A program made the translations under genes and the position numbers. Below are positions 33,532 through 43,158 of a stretch of DNA of 64,000 nt, piece after piece. The first letter of the stretch is position 1. The number at the start of each line of letters is the position of its first letter. The stretch covers positions 1 to 64,000 of the forward strand of contig NZ_ABCQ01000016.1 of NCBI RefSeq assembly GCF_000170855.1. Direction: 5' to 3'. Origin of the DNA: Moritella sp. PE36. GTDB taxonomy: Bacteria > Pseudomonadota > Gammaproteobacteria > Enterobacterales > Moritellaceae. The notes under the pieces were generated by a model, which searched no databases, had not been told where the DNA came from, and saw nothing but the letters and a program-made list of their open reading frames with translations.

Positions 33532-34805
33532 GAGTTTGTCCTGTCGCGTATTGGGATTTTTTGTTGGGTGATCAGGGCGTCATACTCATGAGGGAAATGT
33601 TTCAGGGTGGCTCTGATCGCCCAGGCCGCGCCGACACCCAGTGCGCAGAAGCTATTGTTAAATACACCGCCGCATATTACCTGCAACTGTTCTAGATCCC
33701 CAGGGCGACCTTGCCCAGACTCGATGCGGTTTAGGATCTTACTGGCCCAAGGGAGACCTTCTCGGCAAGGTGCACATTTACCACAGCTTTCATGCGAGAA
33801 GAACTCGGCTATCCGCCTGCCGACTGCGGGTATGGATGCGGTCTCATCCAGCGCGATAACCGCGGCAGATCCCATCATACTGTCGGCGGTGGCCAGATCG
33901 GCGAAATTCATTTTCACATCAAGTCCTGCTAAAGGGATCATTGGCGCGGATAATCCGCCTGGGATCACGGCTTTGAATTTGCCAGTCAACGGTCCGCCGC
34001 CATAGTCGTAAACCAACTCACTCAGCGGAAGTCCCATCGGCAGCTCAACGATCCCCGGATTCTGCAACTGTCCGCTCAGACCAAATAGGCGTGGACCGGG
34101 TGCATCATCAGGGCCGATGGAAGTAAACCAATCAACGCCTTTGGCAAAGATATGCGTCACACAAACAAAGGTTTCTACGTTATTGATCACGGTCGGACAG
34201 TCATAAAGACCTGACACTGCAGGGAAAGGTGGTTTTAATTTCGGTTGACCGCGTCGGCCTTCGATTGATTCCAGCAGCGCGGTTTCTTCACCGCAGATAT
34301 AAGCACCGGCACCTTTATGCACATAGATATTGAGACAAAAATCGGTGTTAAATATATTCTTGCCAAGATAACCTTTGGCGTAAGCGGCTTTGATTGCCTG
34401 CGTGATCATGTCAATTGATAAGCCATATTCACCGCGAATATAAATGTAGGCCACCTCGGCTCGGATAGCGTAAGCGGCAATGATCATGCCTTCAATTACC
34501 CTATGTGGGTCCCGCTCCATAAGCAGGCGGTCTTTAAAGGTGCCGGGTTCACCTTCATCGGCGTTACAGCATAGGTAATGGATTTTGCCATCGTCTTTGG
34601 GCACAAAACTCCATTTCAAACCAGTGGGAAAACCAGCACCGCCGCGCCCGCGCAGGTTGGAGGCTTTGACGGCATCGATAACCTTATCTGGAGAATAAGT
34701 TGTCAGGATTTTTTTGAGCCCCTGATATCCACCGGTTTTTTCATAAAACTCAATATTGGTCGAGTCTGGATGGGTGATATATTTTAGTAACACAAGTTCG
34801 TTCAT
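33528..34805 (-). CDS. nuoF: NuoF, NADH-binding subunit of complex I
   Basis: 425 residues. Binds NADH and FMN and the N3 cluster. Visible: FMN/NADH site GRGGAGFPTGLKW (about 53-65) and CNADEGEPGTFKDR; the ICGEETALLESIEGRRGQPR-like KLKPPFPA region; [4Fe-4S] cysteines SCGKCAPCREG and, 40 residues on, FNNSFCALG. All expected residues are present and length matches E. coli NuoF (445). It overlaps nuoE and nuoG by 4 bp each, tight translational coupling. Confidence 0.94.
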   Translation of the reverse strand: MNELVLLKYITHPDSTNIEFYEKTGGYQGLKKILTTYSPDKVIDAVKASNLRGRGGAGFPTGLKWSFVPKDDGKIHYLCCNADEGEPGTFKDRLLMERDPHRVIEGMIIAAYAIRAEVAYIYIRGEYGLSIDMITQAIKAAYAKGYLGKNIFNTDFCLNIYVHKGAGAYICGEETALLESIEGRRGQPKLKPPFPAVSGLYDCPTVINNVETFVCVTHIFAKGVDWFTSIGPDDAPGPRLFGLSGQLQNPGIVELPMGLPLSELVYDYGGGPLTGKFKAVIPGGLSAPMIPLAGLDVKMNFADLATADSMMGSAAVIALDETASIPAVGRRIAEFFSHESCGKCAPCREGLPWASKILNRIESGQGRPGDLEQLQVICGGVFNNSFCALGVGAAWAIRATLKHFPHEYDALITQQKIPIRDRTNS

Positions 34806-35425
34806 GGCCCATTTCCTGCTGAAGACTCAGTCCCCGTTGATGGCCCCTTGTCCGTTGAGGCGTTATTTTTTTCCACAGACGGCTTACTTTTTTCTACTGA
34901 CGACTTACTTTCTTCCACAGACGGCTTTATGCTTGACTGTGATAATTGGTCGAGAAGCTTGTCTACCCGCTCTTTTGACAGGTTAGTGTGATAAGTTTCA
35001 TTGACCATCATCGCGGGCGCGAGATCGCAGGAGCCGATACACTCAACTGTGGTCAGGGTAAAAAGACCATCTGTGCTGGTATCACCTTTGTTAATCCCGA
35101 GCCGGGTTTGCAGGTGGCCGAGCAGATCATATGCACCGCGTAACATGCAGGGCACATTGGTGCAGAGCTGGAGGTTGTATTTACCTATTTTTTTGTTTTT
35201 ATACAGGGTATAGAAACTGGCCAGTTCAAATACCCAGATCTCTGGTATGTCGAGGATCTCGGCGATTGCTCGATAGGCAGTTTCATCGAGGAACCCATAT
35301 GTATCCTGAGCCAGGTACAAGGCTGGCATGATCGCGCTGCGCTGGGTTGGGTAGCATTTGACAATGTCAGCGATAGGGGCGGTAAGTTCGGCGATGATGT
35401 CTTGCTTAGAGTATGCGGCCGTCAT
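34802..35425 (-). CDS. nuoE: NuoE, 24-kDa [2Fe-2S] subunit with extra C-terminal tail
   Basis: 207 residues; the usual length is 160-175. Core (1-160): N-terminal helices, then the thioredoxin-like domain with the four [2Fe-2S] cysteines in LCTNVPCMLRG and VECIGSCDLAPAM. After LLDQLSQSSI follows a polar 45-residue tail of near-repeats (KPSVEESK, SSVEKSK, PSVEKNN, ASTDKG) encoded by imperfect 21-base repeats at about 34850-34935. The tail is probably disordered. Overlaps nuoD and nuoF by 4 bp. Confidence 0.9.
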   Translation of the reverse strand: MTAAYSKQDIIAELTAPIADIVKCYPTQRSAIMPALYLAQDTYGFLDETAYRAIAEILDIPEIWVFELASFYTLYKNKKIGKYNLQLCTNVPCMLRGAYDLLGHLQTRLGINKGDTSTDGLFTLTTVECIGSCDLAPAMMVNETYHTNLSKERVDKLLDQLSQSSIKPSVEESKSSVEKSKPSVEKNNASTDKGPSTGTESSAGNGP

Positions 35426-36639
35426 TTATCCACCTCCTTCATTACCGGATCGAGTGAACCTATCATGGCAATGACATCAGCCAGGTATTTTAGATTGGTG
35501 GTGCGGTCGGTCAGCGCTTGTAGATTGACAAAAGAGGGCGCTCTGATCTTAACTCTGAACGGTTTTTCAGTGCCATCGCTGATGATGTAAAAGCCAAGCT
35601 CACCTTTAGGCGCTTCGATGGCGGTATAAACTTCGCCTTTGGGCACCTTGAAACCTTCGGCCGCCAGTTTGAAATGATGAATATGGGCTTCCATAGAATG
35701 AGCAAGCAGGTCTTTATTGACTGGAAAGGCGATCTTTGGATCATCGATTAAAAATAGGCCCGGCTGCATCTGCGCGACACATTGGCGGATCATCTTTAGG
35801 CTTTCGTGCATTTCGTCAACCCGGCATTTCCAACGGTCATAACAGTCGCCATCGGTGCGCACTATAACGTTAAAATCGAGTCTGTCGTAAATCTCGTAAG
35901 GGGCATCGCGGCGGATATCCCAGTCGATACCGGAAGCCCTGAGACAGGGTCCACTAAGGCCGAGGGCGATAGCATCTTCCCCGGTGATGTTGCCGACATT
36001 TTCTACCCGGGCCAGAAATACCCGGTTGTTGCCTACCAGATTTTCATAATCAGAAATACTGTTTTCGAAGATGTCACAAAATTCAATAATACGTTCGACA
36101 CAGCCGTCAGGCAGATCTTCTCTTACCCCGCCAACTCGGCAGAAGGAGGTGTGCATACGCGCGCCGCTGATCATCTCCATCAGGTCCATTATCATTTCTC
36201 GGTCACGCATGGTATACAGCAAGGTTGTTATCGCGCCTACGTCCATTGGCAATGCACCAGTGATCAGCAGGTGCCCAGAGATTCGGGACAGTTCTGCCAT
36301 TAATACCCGAATATATTGCGCGCGTTCTGGTGCCTTGATCCCCAGTAATGCCTCCACCGCCAGCGCATAGCCCAGGTTATTGGACGGCTGACAGAGATAA
36401 TCTAACCGATCGGTGAGCGGAAAAATCTGGGTATAAGTGAAACTTTCACACAGCTTTTCGGTGCCTCTGTGTAGCAGACCAATATGCGGCTCGATGCGTT
36501 TAACGATCTCGCCATCCATCTGTAACAGCAGACGTAATACCCCATGGGTACTGGGATGCTGTGGCCCTAGATTCATCAACACTTCGCGACTTAGGCCATG
36601 TTCCTGTTGGCTTTCGTGGATGATATTGACATCAGTCAT
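35422..36639 (-). CDS. nuoD: NuoD, 49-kDa quinone-site subunit
   Basis: 405 residues; helps form the quinone pocket with NuoB and is related to hydrogenase large subunits. Diagnostic segments: NLGPQHPSTHGVLRL near the start (the quinone-coordinating His is in this loop), HIGLLHRGTEKL, DRLDYL, GALPMDVGA and the ending GSLDPVMKEVDK. NuoD and NuoC are separate genes here, unlike the fused NuoCD of E. coli. Overlaps nuoC and nuoE by 4 bp. Confidence 0.94.
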   Translation of the reverse strand: MTDVNIIHESQQEHGLSREVLMNLGPQHPSTHGVLRLLLQMDGEIVKRIEPHIGLLHRGTEKLCESFTYTQIFPLTDRLDYLCQPSNNLGYALAVEALLGIKAPERAQYIRVLMAELSRISGHLLITGALPMDVGAITTLLYTMRDREMIMDLMEMISGARMHTSFCRVGGVREDLPDGCVERIIEFCDIFENSISDYENLVGNNRVFLARVENVGNITGEDAIALGLSGPCLRASGIDWDIRRDAPYEIYDRLDFNVIVRTDGDCYDRWKCRVDEMHESLKMIRQCVAQMQPGLFLIDDPKIAFPVNKDLLAHSMEAHIHHFKLAAEGFKVPKGEVYTAIEAPKGELGFYIISDGTEKPFRVKIRAPSFVNLQALTDRTTNLKYLADVIAMIGSLDPVMKEVDK

Positions 36640-37178
36640 AGGATGTCTCCGACGGGGTTCTTGGTTATGGGGGGCGTTGCGCCCGGTTTTTCTTCGCCAA
36701 ACGGATTATATTTATCTTTGTAACCCCGCAGCGGAAAATCCTTGCGCATCGGCCAGCCTTCAAATTCTTGCCACATATAGATCCGGCGCAAGTCAGGGTG
36801 ACCTTCGAAGACGATACCAAACATGTCATATGCTTCCCGTTCATGCCAGTTGGCGGTGGTCCACAGGTGAGTGATGGTCGGTGCTTTTGGTGGATCTTTT
36901 AGCGGGCATTTGATGCGCAATCGCCAGCCCAGTGAAATGGAGTAAAGGTGATAGACCAGCTGATAGCGCGGGGTATTCGGGTGAAAATCAATACCGCCAA
37001 TATCAGCCATAAAATTAAATTTAAACGCGTCGTCATCGCGCAAAAACAAACACAGTTCAACCAGGTCTTTCGGGCTGACCACGACACAGGGCATATCGAT
37101 GACGTTTGGATCGATGCTGATGCGGCCGTTGAAACTATCGATGAGCTGGTTAAGTGGAAACTGCCCCGACATGATCAT
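36636..37178 (-). CDS. nuoC: NuoC, 30-kDa subunit
   Basis: 180 residues, structural subunit of the peripheral arm. Family signature present: [23 protein letters not shown], followed by [13 protein letters not shown]. Encoded as a separate protein rather than a NuoCD fusion. Overlaps nuoB and nuoD by 4 bp. Confidence 0.93.
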   Translation of the reverse strand: MIMSGQFPLNQLIDSFNGRISIDPNVIDMPCVVVSPKDLVELCLFLRDDDAFKFNFMADIGGIDFHPNTPRYQLVYHLYSISLGWRLRIKCPLKDPPKAPTITHLWTTANWHEREAYDMFGIVFEGHPDLRRIYMWQEFEGWPMRKDFPLRGYKDKYNPFGEEKPGATPPITKNPVGDIL

Positions 37179-37720
37179 ACATTTTCTTTCACAAAGGCAG
37201 ATTGTTCTTTTGTATAAGTAGAGACTGGGGTAGTTTGCTCTTGATCCTGCTTAGGTTGACGGTTGCCGGTGATCTGTTGTTGTAATAGCACCATGGCATG
37301 TAACAGTGCATCTGGACGAGGCGGACAACCGGCCACATGAACATCAACCGGGACAAAAAGGTCTGAACCTTGCACCACTGAATAAGTATTATAAACACCG
37401 CCTGAGATGGCGCAGGTACCCATGGCGATCACATATCTCGGCTCTGGCATCTGATCATAAAGACGCCTAATAATCGGTGCCATTTTTTTGGTCACTGTAC
37501 CTGCGATAATCATCACGTCTGACTGGCGGGGAGAGGAACGGAAAACCACGCCAAAGCGGTCAAGATCATATCGGGCACAACCGGCCGCGATCATTTCGAT
37601 GGCACAGCAAGCGATGCCAAAGGTTTCCGGCCACAGGGATGATTTCCGGCTCCAGTTGATAATGCTATCGGAGGTGGTAAAAAGTACATTGTCTTTGTAT
37701 CGTTCTGTTAAACTTCCCAT
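37175..37720 (-). CDS. nuoB: NuoB, 20-kDa subunit carrying cluster N2
   Basis: 181 residues from ATG 37720 (AAGGAG 8 bases upstream; [14 protein letters not shown]). A longer frame from 37831 is rejected because it overlaps nuoA by over 100 bp. Cluster N2 ligands: tandem cysteines in [18 protein letters not shown] and [10 protein letters not shown]. The last 30 residues after QQITGN are a polar Gln/Thr/Lys-rich extension. Overlaps the end of nuoA by 13 bp. Confidence 0.93.
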   Translation of the reverse strand: MGSLTERYKDNVLFTTSDSIINWSRKSSLWPETFGIACCAIEMIAAGCARYDLDRFGVVFRSSPRQSDVMIIAGTVTKKMAPIIRRLYDQMPEPRYVIAMGTCAISGGVYNTYSVVQGSDLFVPVDVHVAGCPPRPDALLHAMVLLQQQITGNRQPKQDQEQTTPVSTYTKEQSAFVKENV

Positions 37721-38070
37721 TCTAAGGCTCCTTTTATCCAAGCGTAGATAAATCCAACCAACAGCATCATGATAAAAATAAACATTTCGATGTAACCAAA
37801 CAAGCCGAGGTCTGCCAGCACCACTGCCCAAGGGAACAGAAACATGGTTTCTACGTCAAATACCACAAACAGGATGGCGATCACAAAATACTGTACTTTA
37901 AACAATCCAGCAGACGCTTCCCCAACATGGTCGATACCGCATTCATAGGGCCGGTTCTTTTCTGGATAGGGATTGTCTGGCCTGAGCAGGCGGGAGACGG
38001 TCAGGATAAATGCGGCCAGCATAATCACCACCGCAACCATCAAAAACACCGGTAAAAAATCAATAGGCAT
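37708..38070 (-). CDS. nuoA: NuoA, small membrane subunit
   Basis: 120 residues with three membrane helices; signature [11 protein letters not shown] in the first loop (normally 'k..pYECG') and [14 protein letters not shown] in the second. The loop forms part of the quinone channel. GGAG ribosome site upstream. It follows nuoN after a 55-bp gap, the only sizeable gap after nuoI, so in this operon nuoA is a mid-operon gene rather than first. Confidence 0.94.
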   Translation of the reverse strand: MPIDFLPVFLMVAVVIMLAAFILTVSRLLRPDNPYPEKNRPYECGIDHVGEASAGLFKVQYFVIAILFVVFDVETMFLFPWAVVLADLGLFGYIEMFIFIMMLLVGFIYAWIKGALEWEV

Positions 38071-38125
38071 TTACTCCACTCTCCTACAACTACGCTCTTT
38101 TTAACTGTAGTCTTGTTTTGGGGTT

Positions 38126-39628
38126 TTATCCAAGACCAAGGGGGATTGAATTGGCTACAAAACCAAGGAACCCAGCTGGTAATAATCCGGTCAACAAGGT
38201 ACCAACTGTTGCTATTAATAAAACAATGCGTATGGATGGGGTAAGCTGTATCTCGGCCGCTTTTGTAGGTGCTGGTGGCTGTACATACATCAACATGATG
38301 ATACGAATATAAAACCAGGCCGAGACGGCGCTTAGCAGTACGGCGACCACTGCCAGCACCACATGGCCTTTATCTACAAGGGCTGTCAGCACATAAAATT
38401 TGGCAAAAAAACCACCGGTTGGCGGAATACCAGCCAGAGAAAATAAAAAGATCAGACTCATAAAAGCCAGACCTGGATGGTTTTTTGCCAAACCAGAAAA
38501 ATCCTCGATGGGCTCACCTAGCCTGACACCTTTATTTAACAGAATGATGACGGCAAAAATACCTATGGTCATAAACGTATAAACCAGCAGATAAAGCATG
38601 ATACTCGCCATGCCGTCTCGGCCTCCAGCCACTAGACCTAACATCAGAAAACCAGCGTGGGCAATACTGGAATAAGCCAGCATGCGTTTGATATTTTTTT
38701 GAACCAGCGCCACAAAGCTGCCCACCGCCATCGTCAGCACGGCAATACCCGTAATGTTTAAAATCCAAATGGGCTGTAGCACCGCAAGATCCTGCATGAA
38801 AATGCGCATGATAACGGCAAACGCGGCCGCTTTGGAGGCCACCGACATATAAGCGGTGATCGGTGACGGGGCACCTTCATAAATGTCTGGCACCCACATG
38901 TGGAAGGGAACCGCCCCGACTTTAAATAACAGACCAACCAGCATAAACAAGGTTGCCAGGATCAACATCGGGTCGGACAAATCTAATGTTGACAGTGCTG
39001 TCGCCATGTCCCTGAGATTAGTGGTGCCGGTCAAACCATAAAATAAAGACATACCGTAAAGGATAATACCGGACGAGAAAGCCCCAAGAATGATGTATTT
39101 TAAAGACGCTTCATTGGATCTGACGTCAGTTTTGAGGAAACCTGTTAACACATAAATAGATAAAGCCTGCAGTTCCAGACCGAGATAGATGAGCAGGAGA
39201 TCGGTGCTGGATACCATGATCATAGTGCCCACTAGTGCAAACAGCAGTAAGGCATAATATTCACCTTGGAACACCCCTTCCTTGATCAGATACTTACCTG
39301 ACATAAGCACTGTCAACGTGGTGCCAAGATAAAGGATAACTTTGAAAAAAGTGGAAAAATCATCAACCACGAACATACCCGCATAAGCTGTCTGCGGAAA
39401 GTCGGATAGGGCATAACTCATACCGGCGGCAAGCAAGATCATGAACACCGAAACGCCTGCCAGCAGTTGATCTTGGCGCGGATGTGGCACCAGCGATAAC
39501 ATCAAAGCCACACAGGCACCGATAATGAGGATGATTTCCGGCCCGCTCGCCAATACCGATTGGCTGATAGCCGTTAGATCTACAGTGACTAAGTCAACAG
39601 CGGTTTGTTTTTCAGCGAGCCCGCTCAT
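38126..39628 (-). CDS. nuoN: NuoN, antiporter-like proton-pumping subunit
   Basis: 500 residues, 14 predicted membrane helices. Key proton-channel residues are present: Glu in IYLGLELQALSIYVL (TM5), Lys in GLLFKVGAVPFHMWVPDIYEGAP (TM7) and Lys in SVASKAAAFAVIMR (TM8). GIPPTGGFFAKFYVL is characteristic of NuoN. Overlaps nuoM by 4 bp. Confidence 0.93.
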   Translation of the reverse strand: MSGLAEKQTAVDLVTVDLTAISQSVLASGPEIILIIGACVALMLSLVPHPRQDQLLAGVSVFMILLAAGMSYALSDFPQTAYAGMFVVDDFSTFFKVILYLGTTLTVLMSGKYLIKEGVFQGEYYALLLFALVGTMIMVSSTDLLLIYLGLELQALSIYVLTGFLKTDVRSNEASLKYIILGAFSSGIILYGMSLFYGLTGTTNLRDMATALSTLDLSDPMLILATLFMLVGLLFKVGAVPFHMWVPDIYEGAPSPITAYMSVASKAAAFAVIMRIFMQDLAVLQPIWILNITGIAVLTMAVGSFVALVQKNIKRMLAYSSIAHAGFLMLGLVAGGRDGMASIMLYLLVYTFMTIGIFAVIILLNKGVRLGEPIEDFSGLAKNHPGLAFMSLIFLFSLAGIPPTGGFFAKFYVLTALVDKGHVVLAVVAVLLSAVSAWFYIRIIMLMYVQPPAPTKAAEIQLTPSIRIVLLIATVGTLLTGLLPAGFLGFVANSIPLGLG

Positions 39629-41127
39629 AAGCCTGCTCCTAATGTTTGCTCAAGCAGGTGCTTTAGGGTTGGCTGCAAAATACTGAGAAAGGGTTTCGGA
39701 TAAAACCCGATCCAAAACACAAAAATCAGCAGCGGCAGTGCGCAACAGAGTTCTCGTTTATTGAGGTCCCACATCTTTGCTGCGTCAGGAATACGGATCG
39801 GTCCCAATAGCATCTGACGATAAATGCCTAACAGGTAAGCTGCGCCGAGCAAAGCCCCTAACACACCAGCAGTCGCGGCCCAGTTATTGACACCAAACGT
39901 CCCTGACAGCACCAGAATTTCGCCGATAAATCCGTTGGTTCCGGGTACCGCCATGGAAGACAGTAAAAACAGTGCGAAAAATATGCCGTAGAAGGGAACC
40001 GCTTTGAGCAACCCGCCATAAGCTGGAATATCCCGAGAATGGGTGCGCTCATAAACCAGACCAATAAACAGGAATAAGGCACCCGTGGTAATGCCGTGGT
40101 TAAACATCTGGATCACCGCACCCGTTGTACCATTGATAGTGAAAGTAAAAAGCCCTAACGTGATAAATCCCATGTGGCTGATACTGGAATAAGCGATTAA
40201 CTTTTTGATGTCCTGCTGCGCTAACGCGAGAAATCCCCCATAGACAATCGCGACAGCTGACAAACCTTGCATTAGCGGGGCAAAATAATGGGAAGCATCG
40301 GGTAACATTGGCAACGAAAAACGAATAAAACCGTACGCGCCCATTTTTAACAGTACGCCAGCCAGAATAATACTGCCCGCGGTGGGGGCTTGTACGTGGG
40401 CATCCGGTAGCCAGGTATGGAATGGGACCATAGGCACCTTGACCGCAAATGCGATCAGAAACGCGATAAAGACCCCGCGCTGGAGCTCAAAGTCATATGA
40501 CACATCCATTAACGTTAAGATGTCGAAGGTACGTCCACCAGCGAAATACAGCACCAATATCCCCACTAGAAAAATCAGACTGCCAGCGAGGGTATAAAGA
40601 AAAAACTTAAACGCGGCATAGATGCGATCTTCACCGCCCCAGATCCCTATCATCAGATACATGGGCACCAGCATCGCTTCCCAAAACACATAAAACAACA
40701 ACAGATCCAACGCGCAGAAAACCCCAAGCATCAGACTCTGGATCGCCAGTAGGCAGATCATAAATTCTTTAATCCGCTTAGCAATGGCGGTCCAAGACGC
40801 TAACACACAGATCCAGCCGAGCAGGGAGGTTAAGAACAGAAATAATACACTGACCCCGTCAACGCCTAACTTATAGGTTATGCCCAGAGACGGTACCCAG
40901 GGTTTGCTCTCCACGAATTGCATCTGGGCAGTGCTATTATCAAAAATGACCAGCAACCAGGTGGCAATTAAAAAGTCGACAAATAAGACGGTAAACGTAA
41001 ACCAGCGCACCGTCTTATTGCCAGACAAGAAGGGCACTAATAAGGCGGCTATTGCTGGCAGGAATATCAATATGCTTAATATCGGCACACTTGTCATGAA
41101 GAAAGGTGCCATAAAGAAGTCAGTCAT
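39625..41127 (-). CDS. nuoM: NuoM, antiporter-like proton-pumping subunit
   Basis: 500 residues, about 14 membrane helices. Channel residues intact: Glu in FYVFWEAMLVPMYLMIGIWGGE (TM5), Lys in AVKVPMVPFHTWLPDAHVQAPTAGS (TM7) and Lys in GVLLKMGAYGFIRF (TM8). Typical NuoM length (509 in E. coli). Overlaps its neighbours by 4 bp on both sides. Confidence 0.94.
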   Translation of the reverse strand: MTDFFMAPFFMTSVPILSILIFLPAIAALLVPFLSGNKTVRWFTFTVLFVDFLIATWLLVIFDNSTAQMQFVESKPWVPSLGITYKLGVDGVSVLFLFLTSLLGWICVLASWTAIAKRIKEFMICLLAIQSLMLGVFCALDLLLFYVFWEAMLVPMYLMIGIWGGEDRIYAAFKFFLYTLAGSLIFLVGILVLYFAGGRTFDILTLMDVSYDFELQRGVFIAFLIAFAVKVPMVPFHTWLPDAHVQAPTAGSIILAGVLLKMGAYGFIRFSLPMLPDASHYFAPLMQGLSAVAIVYGGFLALAQQDIKKLIAYSSISHMGFITLGLFTFTINGTTGAVIQMFNHGITTGALFLFIGLVYERTHSRDIPAYGGLLKAVPFYGIFFALFLLSSMAVPGTNGFIGEILVLSGTFGVNNWAATAGVLGALLGAAYLLGIYRQMLLGPIRIPDAAKMWDLNKRELCCALPLLIFVFWIGFYPKPFLSILQPTLKHLLEQTLGAGL

Positions 41128-42911
41128 AACGCCTCACTCCCAATCAGCACATAAACGGCGATCACCAAAAACAGACCAATCACCATCGCCAGGGCATAAT
41201 GGGAAACAATGCCGGTTTGCAGGCGACGCAACAAGTTACCGCTTTTCATTGCGGTTTTAGCCACGCCGTTAACCGCGCCGTCGACCACATGAGTATCGAC
41301 GGTCAGGCTGTGTTTTGACAATCGGTGCAGGGTATTAAGGATAACGCCATCGCCCAGCGTGATGACTCTTTGTTCCCACCGCGCAACTGGTTTATTCGCC
41401 AGCCACATAAAGACGGCAGCCCCGCGCCGGTAAAACCAGTCGGTATCGATGCTGATGGTATTCTTGGGATTGAGGTATTTAAGTAACAGTACAAAAGCCA
41501 ATAGGGTGAACATCAATATACCGAGACTTTCGGTGATATGTGCACCGGTATAGGGTTCAAACTCAACGGTATAAGGCAGCATGCTATAAAGCATACCGGG
41601 AAAGAGTCCGATGCCAATGCAGAAGAATGCCGCAATGCCCATGGCCACTAACATATTAATTGGCGGTTCCTTGGGGCGGAGACCAGAGTCTTTACCAAAA
41701 AACATATAATAAGGCAGTTTAAGCCCCGTCGACAGGAAGGTACCGGAAGAAGCTAACATAAGTAACAGTGTGGCTGTCGCGTGATGATCCCCGGCGGCCG
41801 CGGCGATGACCATACTTTTACTGACGAAACCACTGAAGAAGGGAAAACCGGCGATAGCAAATGCGCCAATCATATAAAGTGCTACCGTCCAGGGCATGGT
41901 TCGATAGAGGCCGCCGAGTTCGGTCAGTTTACGTTTTCCGGTCATGTGGATGACAGCGCCAGCCCCCATAAACAACAGTCCTTTATAGAGGATATGCGCG
42001 AAGGCATGAGAAGAACTACCGTTCAAAGCCATTTCGGTGCCGATACCAATACCTGCGATCATATACCCGACCTGACTGACAATATGATAGCTGAGCAGGC
42101 GACGAAAATCATTTTCCAGCATGGCGAATATCACCCCGTAAAGGGCCATAAACACCCCAAAACCGATCAGGACGTCTGCGCCGGGATAGGCGCGGATCAT
42201 CACATAAACCGCGGTTTTGGTGGTAAAGGCACTTAAGAATACTGCGCCTGTCACTGTCGCCTCCGGATAAGCATCGGTGAGCCAGGCATTTAACGGAGGC
42301 ACTGCGGCGTTTATCATAAAGGCGATCAGAATCAGGGTATAGGCTATCCCCCCTTGCTGCGCGCCATCTATCGGGCCAAACAAGTAAGATCCGGTTTCAA
42401 GACCATGCAACACAATGCCGGCAAACAGTAACACCCCGCCGGTGACATGCACCATCAGATAACGAAAGCCTGCTTTCACGGCCGGATCTTCCCGAGTGGC
42501 AAAAATCAGGTAAGCAGAGGAAAATGCCATGATCTCCCAGCCGACTAACAGGGTAAACCAGTCGCCAGCGAAGAGTACGAGAAAGGCACTGCCCATATAA
42601 AGAAACGCCGCCACTCTTTCGCCTGTATGACTGATATGCAAGCTATAAATGTTGCCGATCAGCGCCGCAATAGCAAACACCCAGCCAAAAAATAGACTCA
42701 GTTTGTCAACTTTGAACATGACCAACGAGATACCGGCAAAGTTAATTTCGCCGAAGCTTCCCATTTCCATCTGGGTCAGAGAAAAGATCACCAGCAGTGG
42801 AATGATGATTGAGTAGGATTTTTGGCTATTGCCTTTAAATAACGGCAGCAGCAGACCGCCAACGAGTAGCAGAACGGCTGGCATCATGGAGAAGGAGAAC
42901 CATTCAGTCAT
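41124..42911 (-). CDS. NuoL-type subunit with MrpD-like core
   Basis: 595 residues in the NuoL slot. The core resembles MrpD/antiporter subunit D rather than classical NuoL: LLVGWEIMAFSSAYLIF with Glu126 (TM5) and AFTTKTAVYVMIR with Lys232 (TM8). The conserved TM7 lysine is replaced by Asn201 in INAAVPPLNAWLTDAYPEA. The C-terminus (from about 490) looks like the NuoL lateral-helix region: VDGAVNGVA, then LRRLQTGIVSHYAL and a last membrane helix. It therefore probably sits at the distal end of the membrane arm and clamps it. Overlaps nuoM by 4 bp and the 84-residue gene by 8 bp. Confidence 0.8.
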   Translation of the reverse strand: MTEWFSFSMMPAVLLLVGGLLLPLFKGNSQKSYSIIIPLLVIFSLTQMEMGSFGEINFAGISLVMFKVDKLSLFFGWVFAIAALIGNIYSLHISHTGERVAAFLYMGSAFLVLFAGDWFTLLVGWEIMAFSSAYLIFATREDPAVKAGFRYLMVHVTGGVLLFAGIVLHGLETGSYLFGPIDGAQQGGIAYTLILIAFMINAAVPPLNAWLTDAYPEATVTGAVFLSAFTTKTAVYVMIRAYPGADVLIGFGVFMALYGVIFAMLENDFRRLLSYHIVSQVGYMIAGIGIGTEMALNGSSSHAFAHILYKGLLFMGAGAVIHMTGKRKLTELGGLYRTMPWTVALYMIGAFAIAGFPFFSGFVSKSMVIAAAAGDHHATATLLLMLASSGTFLSTGLKLPYYMFFGKDSGLRPKEPPINMLVAMGIAAFFCIGIGLFPGMLYSMLPYTVEFEPYTGAHITESLGILMFTLLAFVLLLKYLNPKNTISIDTDWFYRRGAAVFMWLANKPVARWEQRVITLGDGVILNTLHRLSKHSLTVDTHVVDGAVNGVAKTAMKSGNLLRRLQTGIVSHYALAMVIGLFLVIAVYVLIGSEAL

Positions 42912-43158
42912 AATAGTCTTCCTTCTTGGAGATACCGATTTTTTTGCCGATGAATTTGCTGACTAATACAATCAAGCCGCAGCCGATAAACCCTAGCAGC
43001 GCTCCCCAGCCGGGTATAGCATCCCAAAAGTTATAACCGTGAGGTCTGGCAACCATAAAATCGGCAATGACGATGCCCACTAAAATGACGACTAACAGAC
43101 GCCAGCGTGTTCTGGTGTATTTTTTGTCACCAAAGAAGTTGACCAGTTTTGCCATCAT
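42904..43158 (-). CDS. Small two-helix membrane protein within the complex I operon
   Basis: 84 residues. Two predicted membrane helices: about 22-37 and 49-70, joined by a loop with ARPHGYNFWDAIPGWGA; basic N-terminus (DKKYTRTRWR) and a charged tail (KKIGISKKEDYYD). Unlike any of the 14 standard subunits. It overlaps the genes on both sides (4 and 8 bp), so it must be co-translated with the two antiporter-type subunits it separates and probably contacts them. Confidence 0.7.
   Translation of the reverse strand: MMAKLVNFFGDKKYTRTRWRLLVVILVGIVIADFMVARPHGYNFWDAIPGWGALLGFIGCGLIVLVSKFIGKKIGISKKEDYYD

Noticed and set aside
37720-37831. N-terminally extended NuoB from 37831
   Set aside because: It would overlap nuoA by more than 100 bp and lacks a ribosome site, whereas ATG 37720 has AAGGAG 8 bases upstream and the family N-terminus.
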